From assembly GCA_900545525.1 (NCBI GenBank), contig UQZX01000007.1:43581-107580 (forward strand): DNA of 64,000 nt. The letters are read 5' to 3'. The notes under the pieces are model-generated. The model had not been told where the DNA came from, ran no database searches, and saw nothing but the letters and a program-made list of their open reading frames with translations. Within the stretch, counting starts at the first letter, position 1; every line of letters begins with the position of its first letter. The position numbers and the translations under genes are program-made. The DNA is from an uncultured Prevotella sp. Lineage in GTDB: Bacteria > Bacteroidota > Bacteroidia > Bacteroidales > Bacteroidaceae. Positions 34,316-43,383 of this stretch are shown here, piece after piece.

Positions 34316-35557
34316 ATGGCACTCATAAACGACCACTACCTCAAGCTGACAAAGAACTATCTCTTTGCCGACATAGCAAAGAAAGTAAACGCCTTCAAGG
34401 TGTCACACCCGCGTTCAGGAGTGATAAGCCTCGGCATAGGCGATGTCACCCAACCCCTCTGCCCTGCCGTAACGGAGGCAATGCACAGGGCGGTGGACGA
34501 CCTTGCCACCAAAGAAAGGTTCCACGGCTACGGTCCGGAGCAGGGCTATCTGTGGCTGCGCGAGGCAATAGTGAAGAACGACTTCCTGCCACGGGGCGTG
34601 CACATAGACCCGGGCGAGGTGTTCATCAACGACGGTGCCAAGAGCGACACGGGCAACATAGGCGAGCTGGTGCGCTGGGACAACAGCATAGGAGTGACCG
34701 ACCCGATATATCCCGTATACATCGACTCGAACGTAATGATAGGCAGGGCGGGCGTGATGAAGGACGGGCAGTGGAGCAACGTGACATACATACCATGCTC
34801 GGAAGCCAACAACTTCGTGCCGCAGATACCCGACCGCCGCGTGGACATCATCTACCTGTGCTACCCCAACAACCCCACGGGAACGGTGATAACGAAAGAC
34901 GAGCTGAAGAAATGGGTCAACTACGCCCTAAAGAACGACACACTCATATTCTATGATGCTGCATACGAGGCATATATACAGGACGACAGCATACCCCACT
35001 CAATATACGAGATAAAGGGGGCGCGCAAGGTTGCAATCGAATTTCACAGCTATTCGAAGACGGCGGGTTTCACGGGCGTGCGCTGCGGATACACCATCGT
35101 ACCCAAGGAGCTTACCGCCGCGACAATAGACGGCAGCGAACGGCTGCCGCTCAACCCGATGTGGCTGCGCCGGCAGAGCACAAAGTTCAACGGTACAAGC
35201 TACATAAGCCAAAGAGCGGCGGAAGCTACATACACGCCCGAGGGCAAGAAGCAGGTTAGGGCAACCATAGGATACTACATGGACAACGCACGGATGATGC
35301 GCAATGCGCTGACGCGCCTCGGTCTGAAAGTGTACGGCGGAGAGAACGCCCCATACCTGTGGGTGAAGACACCGGGCAACACAGACAGCTGGAAATTCTT
35401 CGAGCAAATGCTCTACGGTGCCCAGGTGGTATGCACGCCGGGCGTAGGCTTCGGTCCGAGCGGCGAGGGTTTCGTGCGCCTTACATCGTTCGGCGAGCGC
35501 GACAACTGCGAAGAGGCACTGCACCGCATAAGCCGCTGGATGAACGAAAGATTATGA
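34316..35557 (+). CDS. dapL: LL-diaminopimelate aminotransferase
   Basis: PLP enzyme that turns tetrahydrodipicolinate directly into LL-diaminopimelate with glutamate as amino donor; 413 residues. Seen: the N-terminal LTKNYLFADIAKKVNAF, VISLGIGDVTQPLCPAV, YLCYPNNPTGTVI, YDAAYEAYI, and the PLP Lys248 in SYSKTAGFTGVRCGY. Its glutamate requirement links it to the surrounding nitrogen genes. It lies 250 bases behind dapF, with the 22-bp array between them. Confidence 0.96.
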   Translation: MALINDHYLKLTKNYLFADIAKKVNAFKVSHPRSGVISLGIGDVTQPLCPAVTEAMHRAVDDLATKERFHGYGPEQGYLWLREAIVKNDFLPRGVHIDPGEVFINDGAKSDTGNIGELVRWDNSIGVTDPIYPVYIDSNVMIGRAGVMKDGQWSNVTYIPCSEANNFVPQIPDRRVDIIYLCYPNNPTGTVITKDELKKWVNYALKNDTLIFYDAAYEAYIQDDSIPHSIYEIKGARKVAIEFHSYSKTAGFTGVRCGYTIVPKELTAATIDGSERLPLNPMWLRRQSTKFNGTSYISQRAAEATYTPEGKKQVRATIGYYMDNARMMRNALTRLGLKVYGGENAPYLWVKTPGNTDSWKFFEQMLYGAQVVCTPGVGFGPSGEGFVRLTSFGERDNCEEALHRISRWMNERL

Positions 35558-35597
35558 CGGAAAGCGGCGGAACGTGCTATAAATGAAAAATTTACCG

Positions 35598-35605
35598 TAT
35601 CTTTG
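35598..35605 (+). promoter_or_regulatory. -7 element of the glutamine synthetase promoter
   Basis: TATCTTTG is an exact TAnnTTTG element 78 bases before the glnN start. The TTTG partner is not visible at 19-20 bp. The gene could also be reached from the dapL promoter. Confidence 0.5.
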
Positions 35606-35682
35606 CAGCGCAGAAGCCAAGGCACCACATCAAACAAACATATAAACGCAACGAACGTTTACAAATAAAAAACTCATATACA

Positions 35683-37872
35683 ATGGCTAATTTAAGATTT
35701 CAGGTTGTTGAAGAGGCTTTCAAGAAAAAGCCGACGGAGGTTATCACACCGGTGGAACGCCCGTCGGAATTTTTCGGGAAGTACGTGTTTAACCGCGCAA
35801 AAATGTACAAGTATCTGCCCGCAAGCGTCTACGAAAAACTGATAGACGTAATCGACAACGGCTCCACGCTCGACCGCTCCATTGCCGATGCCGTTGCCGC
35901 CGGCATGAAACAGTGGGCAGAGGAGAACGGCGTGACACACTATACGCACTGGTTCCAGCCGCTGACGGAAGGAACGGCAGAGAAGCACGACGCCTTCATA
36001 GAACACGACGGCAAGGGCGGCATGATAGAGGAGTTCTCGGGCAAGCTGCTCGTACAGCAGGAACCTGACGCCAGCTCATTCCCCAACGGCGGCATACGCA
36101 ACACCTTCGAGGCACGCGGATATTCGGCATGGGACCCCACGTCGCCCGTGTTCATCATCGACGATACGCTTTGTATTCCCACTATATTCATATCATACAC
36201 CGGCGAGGCACTCGACTACAAGGCTCCGCTGCTGCGTGCCCTGCATGCCGTGAACGTTGCCGCAACGGACGTGTGCCGCTATTTCGACCCGGCAGTAAAC
36301 AAGGTTACATGCAACCTTGGCTGGGAACAGGAGTACTTCCTCGTAGACGAGGGACTGTACAGCGCACGCCCCGACCTCATGCTCACCGGCCGCACGCTCA
36401 TGGGACACGACTCTGCAAAGAACCAGCAGATGGACGACCACTATTTCGGAGCTATCCCCGACCGTGTACAGGCGTTCATGAAAGACCTGGAGATACAGGC
36501 TCTCGAACTGTCCATTCCCTGCAAGACACGCCACAACGAGGTTGCTCCGAACCAGTTTGAGATAGCCCCGATATTCGAGGAGACTAACCTTGCCGTAGAC
36601 CACAACATGCTGCTCATGTCACTGATGAAGCGCGTTGCACGCAAGCACGGCTTCCGCGTGCTGCTTCACGAGAAGCCGTTTGCAGGCATAAACGGCTCGG
36701 GCAAGCACAACAACTGGAGCCTGTCCACCGACACGGGCGTGCTGCTGCATGCACCGGGAAAGAACGCCGAGGACAACCTGCGCTTCGTGACGTTCATCGT
36801 AGAGACGCTTATGGGTGTGTACCGCCACAACGGACTGCTCAAGGCATCTATCATGAGCGCTACCAACGCACACCGCCTCGGAGCCAACGAGGCACCTCCC
36901 GCCATCATATCATCGTTCCTCGGAAAGCAGCTTACAGAGCTTCTCGACCACATAGAGAAGAACGACAAGGAAGACCTCTTCGACATGGCTGGGAAGCAGA
37001 AAATGGCAATGGACATCCCCGAGATACCCGAGCTGCTCATAGACAACACCGACCGCAACCGCACATCGCCGTTTGCCTTTACGGGCAACAGGTTTGAGTT
37101 CCGCGCCGTCGGTTCGGAGGCAAACTGCGCATCGGCAATGATTGCGCTGAACACGGCTGTTGCCGAGGCACTGGCATCCTTCAAGAAGCGTGTCGACGCG
37201 CTCATCGCAGCTGGAAAGGAAAAGCGCAGCGCCATAATAGAGACTATACGCGAAGACATCAAGACGTGCAAGCCCATACGCTTTGACGGCAACGGATACT
37301 CTGACGAATGGGTGGAAGAGGCTAAGAGACGCGGGCTTGACTGCGAGACAAGCTGCCCGGTTATCTTCGACAACTATCTGAGCGAAGACTCCATAAGGAT
37401 GTTCGAGAGCATGAACGTTATGAACTCCAAGGAGCTTGAAGCGCGCAACGAGGTGAAATGGGAGACGTATACGAAGAAGATACAGATAGAGGCACGCGTA
37501 ATGGGTGACCTGTCCATGAACCACATCATACCTGTTGCGACCCACTATCAGAGCCAGCTTGCGAAGAACGTACAGAACATGCGGCAGATTTTCCCCGTGG
37601 AGAAGGCTGAGCGGCTGACGGCACGCAACCTCAAGATAATAGAGGAGATAGCAGAGCGCACACAGGCTATCGAGACAGGAGTGGAAGAGCTTGTAAACGC
37701 CCGCAAGGTTGCCAACAGGATAGAGAGCGAGCGCGAGAAGGCGATAGCATATCACGACACCGTCGCTCCTAAGATGGAGGAGATACGCTATCAGATAGAC
37801 AAGCTGGAGCTTATCGTTGCCGACGAGCTGTGGACATTGCCAAAATACCGCGAGATGCTCTTCATCAGATAA
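35683..37872 (+). CDS. glnN: Type III glutamine synthetase
   Basis: ATP-dependent formation of glutamine from glutamate and ammonium; 729 residues, the length of GSIII enzymes known from Bacteroides fragilis (about 82 kDa subunits). Seen: the GSIII N-terminus NRAKMYKYLPASVYEKL, DPTSPVFIIDDTLCIPTIF, GWEQEYFLVDEGLY with the metal-binding Glu pair, KTRHNEVAPNQFEIAPIFEE, and GINGSGKHNNWSLSTDTGVL. NRTSPFAFTGNRFEFRAVGS completes the catalytic core. The C-terminal 200 residues are helical. It is the last gene of the nitrogen block. Confidence 0.97.
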   Translation: MANLRFQVVEEAFKKKPTEVITPVERPSEFFGKYVFNRAKMYKYLPASVYEKLIDVIDNGSTLDRSIADAVAAGMKQWAEENGVTHYTHWFQPLTEGTAEKHDAFIEHDGKGGMIEEFSGKLLVQQEPDASSFPNGGIRNTFEARGYSAWDPTSPVFIIDDTLCIPTIFISYTGEALDYKAPLLRALHAVNVAATDVCRYFDPAVNKVTCNLGWEQEYFLVDEGLYSARPDLMLTGRTLMGHDSAKNQQMDDHYFGAIPDRVQAFMKDLEIQALELSIPCKTRHNEVAPNQFEIAPIFEETNLAVDHNMLLMSLMKRVARKHGFRVLLHEKPFAGINGSGKHNNWSLSTDTGVLLHAPGKNAEDNLRFVTFIVETLMGVYRHNGLLKASIMSATNAHRLGANEAPPAIISSFLGKQLTELLDHIEKNDKEDLFDMAGKQKMAMDIPEIPELLIDNTDRNRTSPFAFTGNRFEFRAVGSEANCASAMIALNTAVAEALASFKKRVDALIAAGKEKRSAIIETIREDIKTCKPIRFDGNGYSDEWVEEAKRRGLDCETSCPVIFDNYLSEDSIRMFESMNVMNSKELEARNEVKWETYTKKIQIEARVMGDLSMNHIIPVATHYQSQLAKNVQNMRQIFPVEKAERLTARNLKIIEEIAERTQAIETGVEELVNARKVANRIESEREKAIAYHDTVAPKMEEIRYQIDKLELIVADELWTLPKYREMLFIR

Positions 37873-37946
37873 GCATGCAGCCTGCTGCAGGCAGGAACGT
37901 AAAAGCATACAGGCAGACATGTTCTGCCGGATTGTTTAAGTTTGCA

Positions 37947-37985
37947 GCGTGGAACGTCATACATTGCCGTTCCACGCCTTTTTAT
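37947..37985 (+). terminator. Terminator after the glutamine synthetase gene
   Basis: A 10-bp GC-rich stem, GCGTGGAACG (37947-37956) with CGTTCCACGC (37968-37977), is followed by CTTTTTATTAAT. Confidence 0.85.
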
Positions 37986-37992
37986 TAATGTT

Positions 37993-38475
37993 CACGTAAG
38001 TCCGGCGAATTTATCTTTCTTGTTATATATACAAACCACCCCTAAAAGGTATGTCAAAATATAAAACCATCCGCTTTGTAGGGACATTTTCTTGTAAATG
38101 TCCGCACGCATCGAAGAGGCGTTTCGGTTAGGATTTAAAGAATTTAAGACGAATGTATTGTTACCGTATGTCTTCTCATTCGTATGGAATATAAGTCCTT
38201 GTGCATCAAAGAACGCCTCTATGAGGCGTGCGGACATTTACAAGAAAATGTCCCTACAGACAAGGACAAGATTTTGACACACCCTCACACGTAAGCATGT
38301 AGTACGTTGTAAAGGGTATAAGGAGTTTATACCTTACATGGGAAAGAAGGGGATTGCAATAAATATTCAATGAAACATACATATTATATGTCTGCATACA
38401 ATGCCTGCACAGTGTCCCCTCCTTTTCCAAAGGAGGGGCAGGGGTGGTTTGTATAATTCATCAAACTCATAATGT
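37993..38475. repeat. Triple-nested palindromic element (modules a and c)
   Basis: Three layers are visible. Outermost, the boundary motif ACGTAAGTCCGGCGAATT at 37994-38011, with a degenerate inverted copy near 38457-38475. Next, module c: a 13-bp piece ACAAACCACCCCT at 38031-38043 and a complete 41-bp arm at 38412-38452 identical to 9671-9711. Innermost, module a: perfect 33-bp inverted arms 38077-38109 and 38226-38258, continuing imperfectly for about 20 more bases inward. The order fits insertion of a module a element into a module c element. No gene is visible inside. Confidence 0.75.
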
Positions 38476-38495
38476 TAGCATGCACTCCCGCCCGT

Positions 38496-38633
38496 CAAAA
38501 AACAAATAAATTTGTTGTCTGGCTCTCGGCTTATTCGTATATTTGACTTCGTTTAAGACTTCGTCCTATATACTCACGCTCGGCAAAAAACAAATGAATT
38601 TGTTGTTTTGCTCTCGGCTTATTCGTATATTTG
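38496..38633 (+). promoter_or_regulatory. Tandemly duplicated promoter region
   Basis: Two 50-bp copies, 38496-38545 and 38584-38633, match at 47 of 50 positions and are 88 bp apart. Each contains an AACAAAT-NA-ATTTGTT dyad and ends with a perfect TATATTTG element. In the second copy a TTG lies 20 bp upstream of it. The second copy is 56 bases before the esterase gene at 38689. Confidence 0.6.
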
Positions 38634-38688
38634 TAGTCTGCCGAAAGGCTGACAGTAACTTTATAAAGAAACAATAGCGTTTGACGAC

Positions 38689-39693
38689 ATGGACAATCCA
38701 TATATTAAACAGTTTCCACATCTGATGGAAAACAAGAGAATACTTTATGTACACGGCTTCGGCTCGTCGGGACAGTCGGGCACGGTGGACAAGATACGCG
38801 AGATGCTGCCTGCCGCCACAGTGACTGCGCCGGACCTTCCGATACATCCGGAAGAGGCTATGGAGCTGCTTAGGGACACATGCAACAGCTTCATGCCACA
38901 TCTTATTATAGGAACGTCGATGGGCGGAATGTATTCGGAGATGCTGCGCGGATACGACCGCATACTGGTAAATCCGGCAATGCGCATGGCAGACACCATG
39001 CACGAACACGGCATGACAGGAAAGCAGGTGTTCAGCAATCCGCGGCAGGACGGCATACAGGAGTTTATCGTGACAAAGGCACTGGTGAAGGAATACCGTG
39101 CCATGACCGACCAATGCTTCGGCGGTGTGGACGACGATGAGCGCAAAAGGGTGTGGGGACTGTTCGGTGACATGGACACAACCGTTAACAACCGCGACCT
39201 CTTCTTCAGCCACTACCCGCAGACTGTGGGCTTCCACGGCGGGCACCGGCTGAACGACAAGACGCTGATACACGCCGTGATGCCCGTGATACAGTGGATT
39301 GACGACAAACAGGAACACCGCGAGCGCCCCATGGTGTATATCAGCATAGACAGCCTGCGCGACAGCCACGGCGGACAGTTTTCAAGTGCCGTAAAGGCTT
39401 TCTGCCGCCTCATCGAGAGTTACAACGTATATATCGTGGCACCGGCACCAAGCGCCGACCCTTCGTACATGGCGGAAGCACAGCAGTGGATTGACGAGTT
39501 CATAAGCACACCGGCATACAACCATGTGATATACACCAACCGCAAGGACATGCTCTACGGCGACTATCTGATAGACCCGTCGGCAGACAACGGGACGGAC
39601 GACTTTATGGGGACGGTGATAACATTCGGCGACGAGACGTTCAAGACGTGGGAGGAGATAATGGAATATTTTGAAAGGCTCGGCGGACAGTAG
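38689..39693 (+). CDS. YqiA-like esterase fused to a HAD-like domain
   Basis: A 334-residue two-domain protein. Residues 17-205 are an alpha/beta hydrolase of the YqiA/UPF0227 type: RILYVHGFGSSGQSGTVDKI, nucleophile motif GTSMGG, acidic residue in FGDMDTTVNNRD and His in GGHRLNDK. Residues 215-334 resemble the 5'-nucleotidase type C (HAD) family, with VIYTNRKDMLYGDYLIDP near 280-297, but the place of the first HAD motif reads YISIDSLRDS and not DxDxT/V, so phosphatase activity is doubtful. Substrates are unknown. The fusion is the main point of interest. Confidence 0.75.
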   Translation: MDNPYIKQFPHLMENKRILYVHGFGSSGQSGTVDKIREMLPAATVTAPDLPIHPEEAMELLRDTCNSFMPHLIIGTSMGGMYSEMLRGYDRILVNPAMRMADTMHEHGMTGKQVFSNPRQDGIQEFIVTKALVKEYRAMTDQCFGGVDDDERKRVWGLFGDMDTTVNNRDLFFSHYPQTVGFHGGHRLNDKTLIHAVMPVIQWIDDKQEHRERPMVYISIDSLRDSHGGQFSSAVKAFCRLIESYNVYIVAPAPSADPSYMAEAQQWIDEFISTPAYNHVIYTNRKDMLYGDYLIDPSADNGTDDFMGTVITFGDETFKTWEEIMEYFERLGGQ

Positions 39694-39743
39694 GCATTGC
39701 CCTCCCTGCGGATGCCCTGTACCTATTTATATATATTATAAGC

Positions 39744-42700
39744 ATGTCACATATCACAGCAGAAGAACTGTTCGACAGAGTATACGGGATACTGACAAGT
39801 GCTGACGGCACATCCGCGAACAGGATGATGCACGAAACACTTGTACTTGCCTGCCATGCAGGCGTGAAGGACACGGAACAGGCTTTCGGCAACATATTCT
39901 CGCAGGTTGACTTTCTCTGCAAACGGTGCCGCGTGTCTGCATCCGACAAGTATGCAATACAGAGCATGCGACGGCACTCGAACCACGGCACGCCACTGTC
40001 ACGTGAGGACCTGCTGTATGATGCCCGTGCGCTGTGCCTGTTCATATCGGCAGTATTCAACACACCCGTGCCGTCGCACGTCACGCCGCTCATTCCACGG
40101 GAAAACCGCCGCAACGGGAATGCAAGGAAGATAAATGCACGCTATATAAGGTGCATTGTCAGAAGTTGGGAAGGGAGCATGATAACGGCTGAGACGGAAC
40201 AGGACATGACGGAAGGGACCCTGACAATAGACTGCACGGGGGACGACCTGAGATACATAACGGACATAATACACGAGGGAACACAGCTTAACCTGCTCGA
40301 CTGCAACGTAGAGGGAGACATGGTGACGCCGCAGGTGGTTGTGGTGGAGCCTGACTTCCTGACGGACATAAGCAGCATAGCGGCATGTTTCAGGGACCAC
40401 GGGCATCATCCGCTGGCATACACCGTAAACCGCATGCAGCCGAGGGCAAACACATACGCCACGCTGTTGGGAAACTTTGCCGGCAGCGCGCTGGACGACA
40501 TAGTGAGCAGGCGGAACGGCTATATCCTCGCCGACACCCTGCGGAACAACTTCAGGGAGAAGGCGACGGAATATTGCTCGTGCAAGGAATTTAACGGTAA
40601 GAAGTTCAAGGAAGACGCCGCCGTACAGGCGGAAAACATAATGAAGACGGCAGACGTGCTGTCACGCGACTACGACCTGGGACAGGTGGCGGTGGAACCG
40701 TCGTTCGTATGCGAGCAGCTGGGCATACAGGGACGCATCGACCTCATGACAACGGACATGCGTCTGCTGGTGGAACAGAAGTCGGGACGCAACATGAACA
40801 TAGAGCGAGGACACGCCAATGCCTTCGGAAGCATGCAGACGGAAAGCCACTATGTGCAGCTGTTGCTGTACTACGGTGTGCTGAGATACAACTTCAGACT
40901 TGGCAGCGGTACCACGGACATACGGCTGCTGTACTCCAAATATCCGCCGTCTGACGGACTGCTTGCCGTCGCCTTCTACCGCCGCCTGTTCCTTGAGGCT
41001 ATAAAGACAAGAAACCTCATCGTGGCAAACGAGCTGAAGATTGCGACGGAAGGGTTCGGCAGCGTGATAGACAGCATCACGCCGGAAACGCTGAACACGG
41101 CACACGACACATCGCCGTTCTATCACCGGTATATATATCCGCAGACGGCGGCCGTGACCGGACCGCTGCATGCCCTGACGGAGACAGAGCGTGAGTATTT
41201 CTGCCGGATGATGACATTCGTATACCGCGAGCAGCGTGTATGCAAGTTGGGGGCTCAGGAAGGCGTGACAGGATGTGCTGCCGACTACTGGAACATGACG
41301 CCGGAGGAGAAAGAGGACAGCGGCAACATGTATACGGAGCTGACACTGACGGGAAAGGAAAAAAGCAACCCCGACGGGGGATACGACATAATAACGCTCG
41401 GAGTGGCGCAAAGGGAGACCGACTTCCTGCCGAACTTCAGACCGGGAGACATGGTACTGCTATACTCGTATGACAGGGAAAGGACACCGGATGTGAGGGA
41501 AAACATTCTCTACAAGGGAAGCATTGCGGAGATTCGTTCGGAAGAGATTGTAGTGGCACTGACGGACGGACAGCGCAACAGCAACTTCCTCGGCGATGTA
41601 CAGCGTACGGGACGTGACGGCGGAAAACGGCTGATTGCAGTGGAACATGCCGTATCCGACGCATCGGTGAACAGTGCCATACGCGGTCTGCACGAGTTCA
41701 TCACCGCACCAGCGGCACGCAAAAACCTGCTGCTTGCCAGCCGGACACCGCGGAGAAACACTGAGATAAGGCTGTCGCGCAGCTACAACCCGACATACGA
41801 CGACATACTGTTGCGGGCGAAACAGGCACGCGACTATTTTCTGCTTATCGGTCCGCCGGGAACGGGAAAGACATCCATGGCACTGAGATATATCGTGGAG
41901 GAGGAACTGGCAGACGGCGGCACGCATCCCTCGATACTGCTCATGGCATATACGAACAGGGCTGTGGACGAGATTTGCAGCATGCTGGAGGATGCCGGTG
42001 CCGACTATCTGAGACTCGGCAACAGGTACAGCTGTGACAAGAGATACAGGCACCGCCTCATAGAAAACATGGTGGAAAGAAACCCGCGCCTTGATGCAAT
42101 ACGTGCAAAAATGGCTTCAACACGCATCGTAACCTGTACAACATCAATGCTCATGTCGAAGCCTTACTTCTTCAGAATAAAACGTTTCTCGCTCGCAGTG
42201 ATAGACGAGGCATCGCAAATTCTCGAGCCTAACATCATCGGACTGCTTGCCGCACACATGAAAAATGCCGACGGCAGCATACGTTGCTGTATAGACCGGT
42301 TCATCCTGATCGGCGACCACAAGCAGTTGCCGGCAGTGGTGCAGCAGGACGAAAGCGACTCGGCAACAGACAACGGGACATTGCACGCCATAGGACTGTA
42401 CAACTGCCGCAATTCTCTTTTTGAGAGACTGATAAACATTGAGCGTGCGAACAACCGCAAGGATTTTATCGGGATACTCAACAGGCATGGCAGGATGCAC
42501 CCGGACATAGCAGACTTTCCTTGCCGAATGTTCTACGGGGCGGAGCATCTCGCAGCCGTACCGTTGCCCCATCAGCAGGAAAAGGAGCTGAACTATGCCG
42601 TTAACGGTGCAGAAGACAGCATGGACAGAATGCTGAAACAGCACAGGATGATATTCATACCGTCGCCTGAATGCAGAAATCCGGACATATCTGACAAGGT

Positions 42701-43142
42701 GAACACTGCCGAGGCGGCAATAGTGGCAGACGTCGTGCGACGCATATACGGATATTACGGCAACGGATTTGACGCATCGCGGACAGTAGGAATAATCGTT
42801 CCGTACAGAAATCAGATTGCCACCATACGCCGCGAGATAGAGAAACTGGGCATCGCTGAACTTGAAAAAATCTCCATAGACACTGTTGAAAGGTATCAGG
42901 GCAGCCAGCGTGAGGTGATAATATACTCGTTTACGATACAGAACCGTTACCAGCTTGAATTTCTTACGGGCAACAGCTTCTGCGAGAATGGTTTTACTAT
43001 AGACAGGAAACTGAATGTCGCAATAACGCGGGCACGCAGGCAAATGATAATGACGGGAAACATACGGACACTCGAAAAGGACACCGTTTTCCGTAACTTG
43101 ATTGAATATATAAGGGAGAAAGGCGGAATGGCAGCGGTATGA
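39744..43142 (+). CDS. Dna2-like nuclease-helicase
   Basis: A 1132-residue fusion of a PD-(D/E)xK nuclease and a superfamily 1 helicase. Nuclease region at about 270-400: EPSFVCEQLGIQGRIDLM, then LLVEQKSGRNMN, giving the D...ExK core, with HYVQLLLYYGVLRY after it. A beta-barrel segment follows at about 555-600 (NFRPGDMVLLYS). Helicase motifs: Walker A LIGPPGTGKTSMALRY near 700, motif II LAVIDEASQILEP near 818, ILIGDHKQLPAV, the later ERYQGSQREVIIYSF and motif VI NVAITRARRQMIMTGN. In eukaryotes Dna2 trims flaps and resects ends; here a role in DNA repair or defence is possible. It follows the esterase gene by 50 bases. Confidence 0.85.
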   Translation: MSHITAEELFDRVYGILTSADGTSANRMMHETLVLACHAGVKDTEQAFGNIFSQVDFLCKRCRVSASDKYAIQSMRRHSNHGTPLSREDLLYDARALCLFISAVFNTPVPSHVTPLIPRENRRNGNARKINARYIRCIVRSWEGSMITAETEQDMTEGTLTIDCTGDDLRYITDIIHEGTQLNLLDCNVEGDMVTPQVVVVEPDFLTDISSIAACFRDHGHHPLAYTVNRMQPRANTYATLLGNFAGSALDDIVSRRNGYILADTLRNNFREKATEYCSCKEFNGKKFKEDAAVQAENIMKTADVLSRDYDLGQVAVEPSFVCEQLGIQGRIDLMTTDMRLLVEQKSGRNMNIERGHANAFGSMQTESHYVQLLLYYGVLRYNFRLGSGTTDIRLLYSKYPPSDGLLAVAFYRRLFLEAIKTRNLIVANELKIATEGFGSVIDSITPETLNTAHDTSPFYHRYIYPQTAAVTGPLHALTETEREYFCRMMTFVYREQRVCKLGAQEGVTGCAADYWNMTPEEKEDSGNMYTELTLTGKEKSNPDGGYDIITLGVAQRETDFLPNFRPGDMVLLYSYDRERTPDVRENILYKGSIAEIRSEEIVVALTDGQRNSNFLGDVQRTGRDGGKRLIAVEHAVSDASVNSAIRGLHEFITAPAARKNLLLASRTPRRNTEIRLSRSYNPTYDDILLRAKQARDYFLLIGPPGTGKTSMALRYIVEEELADGGTHPSILLMAYTNRAVDEICSMLEDAGADYLRLGNRYSCDKRYRHRLIENMVERNPRLDAIRAKMASTRIVTCTTSMLMSKPYFFRIKRFSLAVIDEASQILEPNIIGLLAAHMKNADGSIRCCIDRFILIGDHKQLPAVVQQDESDSATDNGTLHAIGLYNCRNSLFERLINIERANNRKDFIGILNRHGRMHPDIADFPCRMFYGAEHLAAVPLPHQQEKELNYAVNGAEDSMDRMLKQHRMIFIPSPECRNPDISDKVNTAEAAIVADVVRRIYGYYGNGFDASRTVGIIVPYRNQIATIRREIEKLGIAELEKISIDTVERYQGSQREVIIYSFTIQNRYQLEFLTGNSFCENGFTIDRKLNVAITRARRQMIMTGNIRTLEKDTVFRNLIEYIREKGGMAAV

Positions 43143-43285
43143 TATCCGCGAGGGGACTTCAGAAAGCATTACGGCACGAAAACCACCAGCCTTCAGCTTG
43201 AAAAGGAAAAGGAATTTACATGAATGGCATACATATAACGGAATGAATTTATAAACAGTGTATAACCACTTAACATAAGGGCAAT

Positions 43286-43347
43286 AAAAAAGGAACTCCG
43301 CTGAGTTCCAATCTTTGTTAACCTTAAATCTAATACTATGAAAAACA
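43286..43347 (-). ncRNA. Orphan small RNA candidate, about 62 nt
   Basis: The minus strand carries a perfect promoter, TTTG (43380-43383), 19 bp, TATCTTTG (43353-43360). Some 40 bases after the predicted start comes a perfect hairpin GGAACTC-AGCG-GAGTTCC (43292-43309) and a run of six T. The product would be an RNA of about 62 nt with an unstructured 5' part, AT-rich and without a start codon. No gene lies downstream on this strand. It points at the 3' end of the helicase gene, whose transcript may use the same hairpin. I do not recognise it as a named RNA. Confidence 0.6.
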
Positions 43348-43352
43348 CAGTG

Positions 43353-43383
43353 CAAAGATAATCACTTTGCCAAAATCTGCAAA
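43353..43383 (-). promoter_or_regulatory. Promoter of the small RNA candidate
   Basis: TTTG-N19-TATCTTTG on the minus strand, an exact match to the Bacteroidetes consensus in both boxes and in spacing. The remaining gap (43384-43696) holds no gene that I can support. Confidence 0.75.

Noticed and set aside
35558..35682. Sigma-54 promoter before the glutamine synthetase gene
   Set aside because: No GG-N10-GC pair with acceptable boxes was found, unlike the region before gltB.
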